Shown: positions 1 to 10,821, counted from the stretch's first letter. The stretch is 64,000 nt of DNA from Myxococcales bacterium (GCA_021783235.1 JAJXUD010000005.1:1-64000); one strand, 5' to 3'. The notes: generated from the sequence alone by a model not told the origin. A program made the numbers and translations.

Positions 1-1259
1 GGCGCGGCCGGCCCCCCGGGGACCAGCGGAGCGGGAGTTGGCCGCGGGACCGCGGCGGGGGGGGCGGGGCTGGTGGCGGCCGCGAGGGCAGCGGGAGCCG
101 CCGCGGCGGCGAGCGGCGCCTGCCAGTCGAGCCTGTCGAGCTCGCCGAGGAGGAACACGAGCCGCAGAAGCGCGTCCCCCTCGGCGCCCGCGAGGAGCGC
201 CGAGAGCGATCTCCTGCCGTCGAGCTGGCCGAGCAGCCGCGTCTCGAGCGCCGTGAGCCGCAGCTCGCCGGCCGACCCGGTGAGCCGCGGCGCCTGCTCC
301 GCGCGGTGGCCCAGCCGACGCGAGAGCCCCGTCCGCTCGAGCCGGCGCGACGCGGCGACGAGCAGATCGAAGCGCTGTCCGAGAGGGAAGCCCGACGGCG
401 GGACGAGCGCCGCCGGGTCGAAGGCAAACGGCCCCCGCTCGAGGAGCAGCGCGTGCTGGAGCAGCCCGAGGGCGTGCTGCTGCAGGAGCGGGAAGAGCGC
501 GGCTGGATCGAGCTTGCCCGAGGCCATCAGCGCGCCGACGGGATCGGCCGGCGACGCCGCGACGGCCGCCGCGAGGTCGGCAGCGGCGAGCGCGTTCTGG
601 CCCACGAGGAAGTCGCCGAGGCTGGCCGCCGCGCTCGAGACGGCGTGCGGCGTCCCCTGCTTGAAGAAGATCTCGAAGCCGGCGGCCCCCTCGCCGAGCG
701 TGAGCTTCCCACCCGCCTCCGCCGCCGCGATCAGGTAGTAGAGCCGAAAGGGCGAGTGCGCTTCGAGCCTTCCGTTGGGTGGCGCCGCCTGGATCGCGCG
801 CGGCCTAGTGGGAGGCGGCGGAGCCGCTGCCGCTGCCGCGGGCGCGGGCGCTGCCGCGGCGGGCGCGACCCTCATGCGTGGGGGCGGCGTGCTCCTCGGG
901 GCGACGGACGGTGGGGCCGCGCGGGGAGGTAGCGGCCCGCTGCTCTGGGCACGGGGCGGCAACCCCCCGGCGGCGCGCGGCTCGGCTGGGTGGGAGGCTG
1001 GCGCGGACGCCGCGGCCGGGGGCGGCGCGACGGGAATGGCGGCAGTCACCGGGCGGCGGGCCGGCGCCGCAGGAGGCGCTGGAGCCTCTGCCGCGGCAGG
1101 AGCAGCGTCCGCGAGCGCTCCGCGCGGCGACCCGAAGACGAGCCCGTCCGTCGAGACCTCGAACGGCGCCTGGATGAGGCCGTGATCGACCATCATCTCG
1201 ACGGTGACGGGGCTGAGCGGCCCCCAAATCTTTCCGTTGCTGCGGACCCAGAGATCCAT
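1..1259 (-). CDS. GYF-like / DUF4388-like multidomain protein (C-terminus beyond window)
   Basis: An open frame runs from an ATG at 1259 to the window edge (about 419 codons, no stop), so the C-terminus is missing. Residues 1-45 (MDLWVRSNGKIWGPLS...) resemble a GYF_2/DUF4339-type domain with the W-x-GP core. Residues 60-155 are an Ala/Pro-rich linker. Residues 160-330 resemble the DUF4388/PATAN-type scaffold domain of myxobacterial signalling proteins, and a helical, winged-helix-like stretch rich in LTALE/LLGQLDG follows. In related bacteria such proteins often end in a J-domain or TPRs, but that part cannot be seen here. It lies 30 bp downstream of the mutase gene on the same strand and is probably co-transcribed. 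The function is unknown; the domain assignments are by eye. Confidence 0.7.
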   Translation of the reverse strand, partial: MDLWVRSNGKIWGPLSPVTVEMMVDHGLIQAPFEVSTDGLVFGSPRGALADAAPAAAEAPAPPAAPARRPVTAAIPVAPPPAAASAPASHPAEPRAAGGLPPRAQSSGPLPPRAAPPSVAPRSTPPPRMRVAPAAAAPAPAAAAAAPPPPTRPRAIQAAPPNGRLEAHSPFRLYYLIAAAEAGGKLTLGEGAAGFEIFFKQGTPHAVSSAAASLGDFLVGQNALAAADLAAAVAASPADPVGALMASGKLDPAALFPLLQQHALGLLQHALLLERGPFAFDPAALVPPSGFPLGQRFDLLVAASRRLERTGLSRRLGHRAEQAPRLTGSAGELRLTALETRLLGQLDGRRSLSALLAGAEGDALLRLVFLLGELDRLDWQAPLAAAAAPAALAAATSPAPPAAVPRPTPAPLVPGGPAA

Positions 1260-1289
1260 GCGTGGCGGCGCTTCGAGCGCCGCCGCCGT

Positions 1290-2969
1290 CTACAATACCA
1301 CCTGCTCGCGGTGCTCGCCGAACGCCGCGCGCAGGGCGTCCGAGATCTCGCCCAGGGTGGCGCGGGCCTTCACGGCCGCGAGGATGTGAGGCACGAGGTT
1401 GTCCTCGCCGCGCGCCGCCCGCTCGACCTCCCGCAGCGCGGCCCCGGAGGCGGCGCCGTCGCGAGCCTTCCGGAAGGCCCGCAGCCGCTCGACCTGCCTC
1501 GCCTCGAGCGCGGGGTCGATGCGCAACAGGTCGGGCGCGATGCCCTCGGCCTCGCGGAACTTGTTGACGCCGACGACGACGCGCTTCCCCGCCTCGACGG
1601 CCCGCTGCTCCTCGTAGGCCGCCTCCTGGATCTCGCGCTGTGGGAAGCCCGTGCCGATCGCCCGGACCATGCCGCCGAGCTCGTCGATGCGGCGCAGGTA
1701 GTCCTCGGCCTTGGCCTCGATCTCGTCGGTGATCTGCTCGAGGGCGTAGGCGCCGCCGAGCGGGTCGACGAGGTCGGCGACGCCGCTCTCGTAAGCGATG
1801 ACCTGCTGGGTACGCAGCGCGAGCTTGGCCGCGGCCTCGGAGGGGAGCGCCAGCGCCTCGTCCTTCGAGTTCGTGTGGAGCGATTGGCAGCCGCCGAGCA
1901 CCGCCGCGAGCGCCTGCAGCGAGACGCGCACCACGTTGTTCTCGGGCTGCTGCGCGGTGAGCGTGCTGCCCGCCGTCTGCGCGTGGAAGCGGAGCGCGCG
2001 GCTGCGCGGGTCCTTCGCGTGGAAGCGCTCGTCCATCAGGCGAGACCAGAGGCGACGGGCCGCGCGGAACTTCGCGACCTCCTCGAGGAAGTTGTTGTGG
2101 ACGTTGAAGAAGAACGAGAGCCGCCCCGCGAAGGCGTCGACGTCGAGCCCGCGCCGCACCGCCGCCTCGACGTAGGCGATGCCGTCGGCGAGCGTGAAGG
2201 CGACCTCCTGCACCGCGGTCGAGCCAGCCTCCCGAATGTGATAGCCCGAGATCGAGATCGGGTTCCACCTCGGCATCTTCTCGGCGGTGAAGGCGAACAT
2301 GTCCGTCGCGATCCGCAGCGAGCCCTCGGGTGGATAGATGTAAGTGCCGCGCGCGACGTACTCCTTGAGCACGTCGTTCTGCACGGTCCCCGAGAGCTGG
2401 TCGAGCGGCACACCGCGCGCCTCGCCGACCGCCGCGTAGAGCGAGAGCAGGATCGACGCCGTCGCATTGATGGTCATCGAGGTCGAGACCCGCTCGAGCG
2501 GGAGTCCGCGCAGGAGCGTCTCCATGTCCTCGATGGTGTCGATGGCGACGCCGACGCGCCCCACCTCGCCCTGGGCGCGCGGGTGGTCGCTGTCGCGCCC
2601 CATCTGCGTGGGCAGGTCGAAGGCGACCGAGAGGCCGGTCTGGCCGGCCGCCAGGAGGAGCTGGTAGCGCCGGTTGCTCTCCTCGGCCGTGCCGAAGCCC
2701 GCGTACTGGCGCATCGTCCAGTGGCGGCCCCGGTACATGGTGGGCTGGACCCCGCGCGTGAACGGGGGCTCTCCCGGCATGCCCAGCCTCTCCGCGTAGC
2801 GCTCGGGAGGCGCCGCGTCCGGACCGAGCAGGGGCGGCAGCTCGATCCCGCTCGTCGTGCGAAAGGCTGGCTCGCGCTCGGGGGCCTTCTTCGTCGCCGG
2901 CCCCCAGACGCGCTCGAGCCAGCGCGCGCGGTCGCGACGCACCGACTCGAGGATCTCGCGCTCGTCCAT
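1290..2969 (-). CDS. methylmalonyl-CoA mutase, large (catalytic barrel) subunit without B12 domain
   Basis: The 559-residue product matches the N-terminal (beta/alpha)8 barrel of acyl-CoA mutases ([20 protein letters not shown], then GFGTAEESN). TMY keeps the Tyr equivalent to Propionibacterium MutB Tyr89, [10 protein letters not shown] keeps the Arg equivalent to Arg207, and SGYHIREAG keeps the substrate-loop His. These residues favour methylmalonyl-CoA over isobutyryl-CoA. The roughly 130-residue C-terminal cobalamin domain (DxHxxG) is absent, so a separate small B12-binding subunit must be encoded elsewhere. It is last but one in an operon with the propionyl-CoA carboxylase genes, giving propionyl-CoA to succinyl-CoA. 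The 9-bp gap to the biotin-carrier gene supports co-transcription. No epimerase is in the window. Confidence 0.93.
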   Translation of the reverse strand: MDEREILESVRRDRARWLERVWGPATKKAPEREPAFRTTSGIELPPLLGPDAAPPERYAERLGMPGEPPFTRGVQPTMYRGRHWTMRQYAGFGTAEESNRRYQLLLAAGQTGLSVAFDLPTQMGRDSDHPRAQGEVGRVGVAIDTIEDMETLLRGLPLERVSTSMTINATASILLSLYAAVGEARGVPLDQLSGTVQNDVLKEYVARGTYIYPPEGSLRIATDMFAFTAEKMPRWNPISISGYHIREAGSTAVQEVAFTLADGIAYVEAAVRRGLDVDAFAGRLSFFFNVHNNFLEEVAKFRAARRLWSRLMDERFHAKDPRSRALRFHAQTAGSTLTAQQPENNVVRVSLQALAAVLGGCQSLHTNSKDEALALPSEAAAKLALRTQQVIAYESGVADLVDPLGGAYALEQITDEIEAKAEDYLRRIDELGGMVRAIGTGFPQREIQEAAYEEQRAVEAGKRVVVGVNKFREAEGIAPDLLRIDPALEARQVERLRAFRKARDGAASGAALREVERAARGEDNLVPHILAAVKARATLGEISDALRAAFGEHREQVVL

Positions 2970-2978
2970 CGGCTCTCC

Positions 2979-3497
2979 TCACTCGACCACGCAGAGCTTC
3001 GCGCCGCCCTCGACCGCGGTCCCCTCGGACACCGAGATCTCGCGCACCTTGCCGGCGCGGACGGCCCGCAGCTCGTTCTCCATCTTCATCGCCTCGACGA
3101 CCACGAGCCCCTGCCCCTCCTTCACGTCGTCGCCCGGCTTCACGAGGACGCGCACCACCTTGCCCGGCATCGGCGCCACGACGACCTGAGGCCCGCCCTG
3201 ATGGAGTCCCCCCGAGGCCGCCTGCAGCCGCAGCCGCCGCTCGTCGAGGACCTCTACCGGGAAGACGCTTCCAGCGACGAGGAGCGCGGCCGCCTCGCCC
3301 TTCTCCTCGAGCTCCGCCGAGAACGAGCGACCGTCGACGAGCAGACTCAAGGCGCCGCCCTCGATCCGGAGGGCGTCGACCGTGTGGCTCTTCCCATCGA
3401 GGGTGATGCGGAGCAAGGGGCCCTCCGCCTCGACCTGGATCTCGCGCGGCTTCGCCTCGGGCGAGAGATCGCCGATCCGTCCAAAGTAGCGCCTCAT
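2979..3497 (-). CDS. biotin carboxyl carrier protein of acyl-CoA carboxylase
   Basis: The 172-residue protein has the biotinyl/lipoyl attachment domain in its last 75 residues. The biotinylation motif is VVEAMKMEN, with Lys138 the expected biotin site, preceded by the conserved APMPGKV turn. The first 95 residues form a beta-rich BC-CT linker-like region, as in the C-terminal part of fused acyl-CoA carboxylase alpha chains. Here it is a separate gene. The start at 3497 was chosen because its ATG overlaps the upstream biotin carboxylase stop as ATGA (4 bases), indicating translational coupling. It carries carboxybiotin between the biotin carboxylase and the carboxyltransferase. A much longer in-frame upstream extension is spurious GC-rich frame. 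Confidence 0.93.
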   Translation of the reverse strand: MRRYFGRIGDLSPEAKPREIQVEAEGPLLRITLDGKSHTVDALRIEGGALSLLVDGRSFSAELEEKGEAAALLVAGSVFPVEVLDERRLRLQAASGGLHQGGPQVVVAPMPGKVVRVLVKPGDDVKEGQGLVVVEAMKMENELRAVRAGKVREISVSEGTAVEGGAKLCVVE

Positions 3498-5026
3498 CGC
3501 TGCCAGCTCCCCCGCGCCATCGCGGCGCGGCGCCCCGCGAGCCGCCAGGCCGGCTGGTCTGGGGTCCGCTGCCCGGCGGCCTCGTTCGCCCTGGCCTCGT
3601 CCTTCCGGTAGGCGAAGGCCGCCGCCGCGAGGAGCGCCAGCTCCTCGAGCTTCGGATCGGGGACGACCTTCAGGTCGTCGGCGCGGCGCGCGAGGAAGTT
3701 CGTGTCGTACTGGCCGCTCTGGAACTCCGGGTGCGCGAGGATGCGGCGCAGGTAGCGGACGTTCGTCGTGATGCCGCGCACCACGTACTCGCCGAGGGCG
3801 CGCTGGAGCCGCTCGATGGCCCGCGGCCGGTCCTCCGCCCAGACCGAGAGCTTCGAGATCATCGGATCGTAGTGGATCGGCACCGTGTAGCCCGCGTAGA
3901 CGCCGCCGTCGTCGCGAACGAACGGGCCCGAGGGCACCCGCAGCTGCTCGATGCGCCCCGGCGAGGGCATGAAGTTGCGGGAGGGGTCCTCGGCGTAGAC
4001 GCGCGCCTCGATGGCGTGGCCGCGCGGCCGGACGTCTCCCTGACTCCAGGGTAGCGGGGCGCCCGCCGCGATCTCGAGTTGCCAGCGGACGAGGTCGACG
4101 CCGTTGACCCACTCGGTCACCGGGTGCTCGACCTGGAGCCGCGTGTTCATCTCGAGGAAGTAGAAGCGCCGCTTCGAGTCGACGAGGAACTCGACGGTGC
4201 CCGCCCCGACGTAACCCACCGCCTGAGCGGCGCGGACCGCCACCTCCCCCATCCGCAGACGCAGCTCGGGGTCCAGGATCGGCGAGGGCGTCTCCTCGAT
4301 GACCTTCTGGTGGCGCCGCTGCACGGAGCACTCGCGCTCGCCGAGGTGGATGGTCCGCCCCTCCCGGTCTGCGAAGAGCTGCACCTCTACGTGGCGCGGC
4401 TCGTCCAGGTACTTCTCGAGGTAGACCCGATCGTCGCCGAAGGCGTTCTTCGCCTCGCCGCGCGCGCCCCGCCAAGCGGAGGCGAAGTCCTCGGCCCGGT
4501 CGACCCGGCGCATCCCCTTGCCCCCGCCGCCAGCCGCGGCCTTGAGCATCACGGGGAAGCCGATCTCCCCGGCGACCCGCGCCGCCTCCGCCTCGTCGTC
4601 GATCGGGCCCGGGCTGCCCGGAACCACCGGGACGTTCGCGGCCCGCATCCGGTCGCGGGCGCGCGTCTTCTCGCCCATGGCGTCCATGGCGGCGGGCGGC
4701 GGCCCCACGAAGACGATGCCCGCGTCCGCGCAGCGCTGGGCGAAGGCGGCGTTCTCGGAGAGGAAGCCGTAGCCCGGGTGGATGGCGTCGGCGCCCGAGC
4801 GCTTCGCGGCCTCGACGACCTTCTCTTGGACGAGGTAGCTCTCGCGCGAGGGGGCGGGCCCGAGCCGCAGCGCCTCGTCCGCCATCCGGACGTGGAGCGC
4901 CGGCCGGTCAGCGTCGCTGTAGACCGCGACGGTGGCGATGCCCATCTCGCGGCAGGTGCGGATGACCCGAACGGCGATCTCGCCCCGGTTCGCGATGAGG
5001 ACCTTTCGGATCTTCTTCTCGGCCAT
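3494..5026 (-). CDS. acetyl/propionyl-CoA carboxylase, biotin carboxylase subunit
   Basis: The 510-residue ATP-grasp enzyme carboxylates biotin on the adjacent carrier protein using ATP and bicarbonate. Visible family features are the N-terminal KVLIANRGEIAVRVIR, the Gly-rich ATP loop KAAAGGGGKGMR (about 160-171), and the metal and bicarbonate region EMNTRLQVEHPVTE (about 288-301). The last 60 residues extend beyond a minimal AccC (~450 residues), as is common for acyl-CoA carboxylase alpha chains. The gene sits 3 bp after the carboxyltransferase gene and overlaps the carrier gene by 4 bases. Linkage to methylmalonyl-CoA mutase argues for propionyl-CoA as the main substrate, but the biotin carboxylase itself does not determine substrate. 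Confidence 0.93.
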   Translation of the reverse strand: MAEKKIRKVLIANRGEIAVRVIRTCREMGIATVAVYSDADRPALHVRMADEALRLGPAPSRESYLVQEKVVEAAKRSGADAIHPGYGFLSENAAFAQRCADAGIVFVGPPPAAMDAMGEKTRARDRMRAANVPVVPGSPGPIDDEAEAARVAGEIGFPVMLKAAAGGGGKGMRRVDRAEDFASAWRGARGEAKNAFGDDRVYLEKYLDEPRHVEVQLFADREGRTIHLGERECSVQRRHQKVIEETPSPILDPELRLRMGEVAVRAAQAVGYVGAGTVEFLVDSKRRFYFLEMNTRLQVEHPVTEWVNGVDLVRWQLEIAAGAPLPWSQGDVRPRGHAIEARVYAEDPSRNFMPSPGRIEQLRVPSGPFVRDDGGVYAGYTVPIHYDPMISKLSVWAEDRPRAIERLQRALGEYVVRGITTNVRYLRRILAHPEFQSGQYDTNFLARRADDLKVVPDPKLEELALLAAAAFAYRKDEARANEAAGQRTPDQPAWRLAGRRAAMARGSWQR

Positions 5027-5029
5027 GGC

Positions 5030-6628
<1,599 letters not shown>

Positions 6629-6640
6629 GCTCGCTGTCGA

Positions 6641-6646
6641 CCTCCT
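6641..6646 (-). promoter_or_regulatory. Shine-Dalgarno AGGAGG deciding the carboxyltransferase start
   Basis: On the minus strand AGGAGG stands 12 bases before the ATG at 6628. The spacing is long but this is the only good ribosome site near the N-terminus, and it supports 6628 rather than 6667. Confidence 0.6.
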
Positions 6647-6664
6647 GGGGGAGCGGCAGAGTAG

Positions 6665-6693
6665 CATCTACACGTCCTGCGGGGGAGTGTCGA
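6665..6693 (-). promoter_or_regulatory. candidate sigma70-type promoter of the propionyl-CoA carboxylase operon
   Basis: Minus strand: TCGACA (6693-6688), a 17-base spacer, then TAGATG (6670-6665). This is one mismatch from TTGACA and a fair -10. It would start transcription about 30 bases before the carboxyltransferase ATG. It is assigned by eye only. Confidence 0.4.
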
Positions 6694-6746
6694 CGGTGGG
6701 AGCGAGAACCAAGCTGGATTTCTGCCTCGCCGTTAGAGGCCGTGTT

Positions 6747-7496
6747 ATGGTCCGGCCGATGGTCGCCCTGCTGGCGCTCGCCCTCGCCCTCGCCCCCAAG
6801 CCCTCCCCGGCGCAGTTGGCCGAGGCCCAGACGCTCGCCCGCCGCGCGATCGCCGAGTACGACCTTGGCCGGTTCGACGACTCGCTGCGCGACGCGCAGC
6901 AGGCCTACCTGCTCGACCCCATCCCCGGCCTCCTCTTCGACGTCGCCCAGGCCCAGCGCGCCCTCCACCACTGGGAGCAGGCCGCCTACTCGTACCGCGC
7001 CTACCTGCGCGCGAAGCCCGCCGCAAAGAACCGCGCCGAAGTGGAGCAGCTCATCACGCAGATGGACGCGAGCCAGAGGCAAGAGATCGCAATGCGAGCG
7101 AAGGAGGCGGTCCCACCGGCCCCTGCGGCGCCGCAGGCTCCGCTCGTACTCATCGCACCGCCACCCGCCGCGGCGCCGCGCACGCAAGCCCCGCTCGCCA
7201 CGACGGCGGCGCCCATGGCCGCCACCTCGATCGCTGCCCCGGCGCCCCACTCCCACACGGCCGGCATCGTCCTCGCGAGCCTCGCCGGCGTCGGCGCGCT
7301 GACCGGCCTCGCGGGGGCGCTCGGGGTCGCCGGCTACGATGGGCGGGTCGCGCAGTTCAACCAGAACACGAGCCCCCAGCTCTTCAAAGGAGGGGCCGCG
7401 AACGCGCAGCGGAGCGCGAACATCGACACGGCCGTCGAGCTCCTCGGGATCGTCGTCGCACTCGGCTGCGGCGCCGCCGCGGCCCTGACCTGGTGA
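6747..7496 (+). CDS. exported TPR-like protein with two C-terminal membrane segments
   Basis: The 249-residue product begins with a signal sequence (MVRPMVALLALALALA), followed by a TPR-like pair at about 25-90 (YDLGRFDDSLRDAQQAYLLDP, then HHWEQAAYSYRAYLRAKP). Next come a Pro/Ala-rich linker (about 110-175) and two hydrophobic segments (IVLASLAGVGALTGLAGALG and LLGIVVALGCGAAAALTW). This layout is common among uncharacterised myxobacterial envelope proteins that accompany Ser/Thr kinases or TonB-like systems. A weak AGAGG lies 7 bases before the ATG. A start at 6759 is also possible. The gene runs into the Cys-rich gene downstream with no gap. The function is unknown. Confidence 0.75.
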   Translation: MVRPMVALLALALALAPKPSPAQLAEAQTLARRAIAEYDLGRFDDSLRDAQQAYLLDPIPGLLFDVAQAQRALHHWEQAAYSYRAYLRAKPAAKNRAEVEQLITQMDASQRQEIAMRAKEAVPPAPAAPQAPLVLIAPPPAAAPRTQAPLATTAAPMAATSIAAPAPHSHTAGIVLASLAGVGALTGLAGALGVAGYDGRVAQFNQNTSPQLFKGGAANAQRSANIDTAVELLGIVVALGCGAAAALTW

Positions 7497-7501
7497 TCGC
7501 C

Positions 7502-7933
7502 ATGAGACGCCTCGCCGCCACCACCCTGGTCGCTTCGCTCGGCTGCCTGCCAAGCTCCTTCCAGCCGGGAGTCGTCGCCTGCACGACGGACGTCGACTGC
7601 CCGAGCTACTTTCACTGCGTGGACGGCGCCTGCGGCGGCACGGACGGTGGAGCCCAGGCTGGCGCGACGGACGCGGGCCCCGCCTGCCCGCCGAAAGCGC
7701 AAGGGTGCGGCACCGTTTGTCGCTCCCCCTGCGCTTGCGGCGACCCGTCGCTCGGCTGCTGCATTGCGCCGAAGACGACCGGCTGCAGGGCCGACGAGGA
7801 CTGCTGCTTCTATCGGAACGGCGAGGGGTTAGGCTGCAACACCGGATTCTGCAACTGCCTCCCCGGCACCAGCGGGTGCATTGTCGACCAGGAGTGCTGC
7901 AGCGGAAAGTGCGTACTCGGCCACTGCGGCTGA
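7502..7933 (+). CDS. secreted or lipid-anchored Cys-rich protein
   Basis: The 143-residue product has a signal peptide (MRRLAATTLVASLGC), possibly ending in a weak lipobox, and then about 18 Cys in short knot-like clusters such as CTTDVDCPS, CGDPSLGCC, DEDCCFYR and DQECCSGKCV. The pattern is like the small disulfide-rich Dickkopf/EGF-like domains seen in myxobacterial surface proteins. An upstream in-frame GTG at 7493 overlaps the previous stop as GTGA, so either start is possible. The ATG was preferred because it gives a standard MRR n-region. It is probably co-transcribed with the TPR-like gene. No enzymatic motif is seen and no function can be assigned. Confidence 0.65.
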   Translation: MRRLAATTLVASLGCLPSSFQPGVVACTTDVDCPSYFHCVDGACGGTDGGAQAGATDAGPACPPKAQGCGTVCRSPCACGDPSLGCCIAPKTTGCRADEDCCFYRNGEGLGCNTGFCNCLPGTSGCIVDQECCSGKCVLGHCG

Positions 7934-8284
7934 TCAGCCCGCCTTCGCGGCCGCGGCCTTCTCCGCCGCCCGGCGGCGCATCGCGCGGCCCATGTAGCCG
8001 TAACCGACGAGCAAGGACGCCATCAGCGGCGAGAGCGCGGCGATGATGAGCAGCGCGCTGTGGCGGTAGAACCAGTCGGCGAAGGTGGTAAAGGCGCCAT
8101 CGCCGAACGGCAGGTACCAGATCCCCACGAAGAGCGCCGCCGCGACGCCGAACGCGATGAGCGTCGCAACCGCGAGCCGCTTCCAGGCGAGCCGCCGGGC
8201 CTCCTCTGGCGTCAGCTGGCTGCGGGTCAAGGGCAGGGACGCCTCGGCGTCGGGCAGCTGGGTCGTCTCGGCGGTGGCTGACAT
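7934..8284 (-). CDS. small two-transmembrane protein of unknown function
   Basis: The 116-residue product has a hydrophilic N-terminus (about 40 residues) and hydrophobic spans at about 45-65 (VATLIAFGVAAALFVGIWYL) and 80-100 (ALLIIAALSPLMASLLVGYG). It ends in a basic Arg/Lys/Ala tail, which predicts both termini in the cytoplasm. The ATG at 8284 was chosen over 8380 because AAGGAG lies about 6 bases upstream of it on the minus strand. Its stop abuts the stop of the convergent Cys-rich gene. It follows the GspE-N/HEAT gene in the same direction and may be the last member of the tilS-glmM operon. No family was recognised. Confidence 0.65.
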   Translation of the reverse strand: MSATAETTQLPDAEASLPLTRSQLTPEEARRLAWKRLAVATLIAFGVAAALFVGIWYLPFGDGAFTTFADWFYRHSALLIIAALSPLMASLLVGYGYMGRAMRRRAAEKAAAAKAG

Positions 8285-8295
8285 CGACTCTCCTT

Positions 8296-8335
8296 TTCGT
8301 CTCCGGCGACGCTTCTTCGTCTCCGGCGACGCTTC
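8296..8335. repeat. perfect 20-bp tandem duplication upstream of the 2TM gene
   Basis: TTCGTCTCCGGCGACGCTTC occurs twice head to tail, at 8296-8315 and 8316-8335, in the 56-bp space between the HEAT-protein gene and the small membrane-protein gene. It looks like a slippage duplication. No regulatory role is evident. Confidence 0.85.
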
Positions 8336-8340
8336 GATCC

Positions 8341-10770
8341 TCAGACGGAGAGGCGCTGGTAGCGCCCCTCGCTCTCCCACCAGGCGCGCCAGCGAGAGAC
8401 CGCCTGGGCCCGCTCCGACGGCGAGAGGTCGCTCTTATAACCAAAGTCGCGACCCGTCGCCGCGGCCAGCTCGCCGAGGGCGGCGAGCCGGATGTCCGGG
8501 TCCCGGTGCTCGAGGGCGTCGACGAGCCACGCGAGCCGCGGCTTTTGGCTGGCCTCGCTCCACCAGGCCGACCAGCGCCGCTCGCTCGTGCCGAAGTCCT
8601 GCCGGGTGATCTCCCGCAAGCCGTGGACGGATGCCTCGACGATCTCGCCTTGCCGGGACGAGAGCCGCTCGATGAGCCGCGGCACCGCCTCGGCCGAATG
8701 GAGCGAGCCGAGCGCCCGGGCCGCCTGAGCGGCGCGGGCCGGATCCGGCGAGGCGAGATCGAGGGCGATCGACTCGAGCACCCGTGGGAACTCGGGCGCC
8801 GAGCGCAGGTGCCAGAGGCCCCGGCGGGCGGCCTGCGCCACGTCCGGCGCCGGATCGAAGACCCGGCGCGCCAAGGGCGAGAGGCAGCTCGGTAGCCCCA
8901 TCTTGGCGAGCAGCACGGTCGACCAGAAGCGCTTCTCCTCGCCGGCGCCGTCCGCGACGGCCGAGAGGGGAGGAACCACCTCCGGGCCCATGCGCGCGAG
9001 GAGACCGAGCACGGGGCCGAGCTTGTCCGGCCCGGGCAGCTCGTCGTAGGTCGTCCGGAAGACGAAGAGCGGCCCGGGGAACCGGTTGCAGAGCGCCTCC
9101 GCGGCCACGACGCCGCCCCGGGAGAGCTTTGCCTCGGCCTCCGCCCTCGCCTGGGCGCTGCCGGCGAGGAAGATCCGGACGAGCTCAGCGGGCGAGACGT
9201 CCGGCGGCGCGGGCGCCTCCTCCCAGTCGACGTCGAGCTCGAACTCCGTGCCGGGGGGCGGGATCGCCTCCGCGATCGGAGCGGGCGCCGGCGCCGGCGC
9301 GACCTCGACCAAGACCGCCGCGGGAGCTGGCGGCAGCGGCCCGGAGAGCGGCTCGACTCCCTTCCCGCCGGGCTCGGCCTCGAGCGGCGGCAGCGCCGGC
9401 ACGACCTGGGAGGCAACGCTCGCGTCCGGCTTTGGCGGAGGCGCCCCCAGGGAGGTCGGTGCGACCGCGGCCGCGTCGGCGCTCGACTCCCCGCCGTCGG
9501 CGGCGAGGCCCCAGCGGAGAGTGGCCGGCCGCCGCCGGAGCTGAATGGCGGGTGGCGCGGCGCGGCGCTCGGCATCTCCGGGCGACGCGGCCGACGAGGG
9601 CGCGGCGGGCGCTCTCGTCGGCCCCGAGGACGCCAACTCCCGCTCGCGCTGCTTCGTCTCCGTGAGCAGCCGCTCGAGCGCGGGCCCCACCTGCGAGAGC
9701 GTCCAGGCGACGTCCGAGATCTGCCTCGGCGCGAGCGCCTCCCCGGCCCCATCCCCGTAGAGCACGAGGACGGTCCGATCGCGGATGACCACCGGGTAGA
9801 GCAGGACGGCCCGCAACCGCCGCCGCCCGAGCTCGCCGAGCGACCGCTCGAGCGGATCGCCCGCGGGGACCGGGCCGACGTAGGGCGCGCGCGTCTCCAC
9901 GACGGTCCCGAGCACGGACGGCTCCGCGAGCGAGAGGGACGCGGCCTTGGCGTCCACCTGCTCCGCGCCGGGACCGGACCGCTCGAAGACCCAGAGGCGC
10001 TGCCGCCGCCGCGCGTAGACCGCGACGAAGGCGAAGGCGCCCCGGGCGAAGCGGATCGCCTCCGCGACCACCTGGTCCCTCGTGCGCGCCCCGCGCAGCC
10101 GCTCGATGGCGGCGGCCGGATCGGGACGCTCGGCCGGCTCGGCCGACGTCCGCTCGGGCGCCCCGTCCCGGAGCCGCGGGGGCGCCGGCTTGGGCGGGCC
10201 GCCCCCCTCCTCCGGCGCCGGCAGCGGCACGGGCGGCTCCGCCACCGTCCACTGCGGCTGGGTCTTCGTCCGCTTGCGGAGCTCGGTCCCCGGCCCCGGA
10301 ATCGGCTTGCCGGCCAGCAGCCGCTCGAGCCGCTCGTCGAGCGGCTTGCCGTAGACCGTCTGCTGCAGGAGCCTCACCCGCAGCTCGGTCGCGACGAGAG
10401 GCCGCAAGGAGCGCGACAGCAAGAAGCCGATCTCGTCGAGCACGCGCAGGTCGACCGGACTTTGGACGACGAGCGTGAGCTGGCGCCGCTCGATTCGGAG
10501 CGGCGCGAGACCGTGCTTCTCGGCGAGATCCTGGGGCAGGACCGGCGCGAGCTCCGGGCCGGCGGCGGCCCAGACGTCCGGGGTGGCGAACGGCAGGTCC
10601 GACGCCAAGGCGAGCAGCTCGGCGGCCTCCTCCTCTCGGATGAGGCCGAGTTCGAGGAGCGCCGTGTCGAGCGTTCCGCCGAGCGCCTGCTGCCGCTGGC
10701 GCGCCAGCTCGAGCCGCTCCGGGGGCAGGTCAGGCCTTTCGGCGAGGAGATCCGCGAGGTCGCGTCTCAC
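8341..10770 (-). CDS. GspE N-domain / GAF-like / HEAT-repeat protein
   Basis: The 809-residue product starts (GTG) with a type II secretion GspE N-terminal/MshEN-like domain at about 1-150 (ALGGTLDTALLELGLI, APLRIERRQLTLVV). MshEN domains in PilB and MshE relatives can bind cyclic di-GMP. A Pro-rich linker and a GAF-like region at about 200-375 follow (DQVVAEAIRFARGAFAFVAV). After a second Pro/Ala-rich linker, the last 250 residues look like HEAT repeats (AAQAARALGSLHSAEAVPRL). There is no Walker-box ATPase, so it is not a secretion ATPase. It is more likely a signalling scaffold. It lies 51 bp downstream of glmM on the same strand. The domain calls are by eye. Confidence 0.8.
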   Translation of the reverse strand: MRRDLADLLAERPDLPPERLELARQRQQALGGTLDTALLELGLIREEEAAELLALASDLPFATPDVWAAAGPELAPVLPQDLAEKHGLAPLRIERRQLTLVVQSPVDLRVLDEIGFLLSRSLRPLVATELRVRLLQQTVYGKPLDERLERLLAGKPIPGPGTELRKRTKTQPQWTVAEPPVPLPAPEEGGGPPKPAPPRLRDGAPERTSAEPAERPDPAAAIERLRGARTRDQVVAEAIRFARGAFAFVAVYARRRQRLWVFERSGPGAEQVDAKAASLSLAEPSVLGTVVETRAPYVGPVPAGDPLERSLGELGRRRLRAVLLYPVVIRDRTVLVLYGDGAGEALAPRQISDVAWTLSQVGPALERLLTETKQRERELASSGPTRAPAAPSSAASPGDAERRAAPPAIQLRRRPATLRWGLAADGGESSADAAAVAPTSLGAPPPKPDASVASQVVPALPPLEAEPGGKGVEPLSGPLPPAPAAVLVEVAPAPAPAPIAEAIPPPGTEFELDVDWEEAPAPPDVSPAELVRIFLAGSAQARAEAEAKLSRGGVVAAEALCNRFPGPLFVFRTTYDELPGPDKLGPVLGLLARMGPEVVPPLSAVADGAGEEKRFWSTVLLAKMGLPSCLSPLARRVFDPAPDVAQAARRGLWHLRSAPEFPRVLESIALDLASPDPARAAQAARALGSLHSAEAVPRLIERLSSRQGEIVEASVHGLREITRQDFGTSERRWSAWWSEASQKPRLAWLVDALEHRDPDIRLAALGELAAATGRDFGYKSDLSPSERAQAVSRWRAWWESEGRYQRLSV

Positions 10771-10821
10771 GACGGGCGGTTCTACCGCGCCACCGCCGCG
10801 AGTCCAAGACTCAGGATGCGG

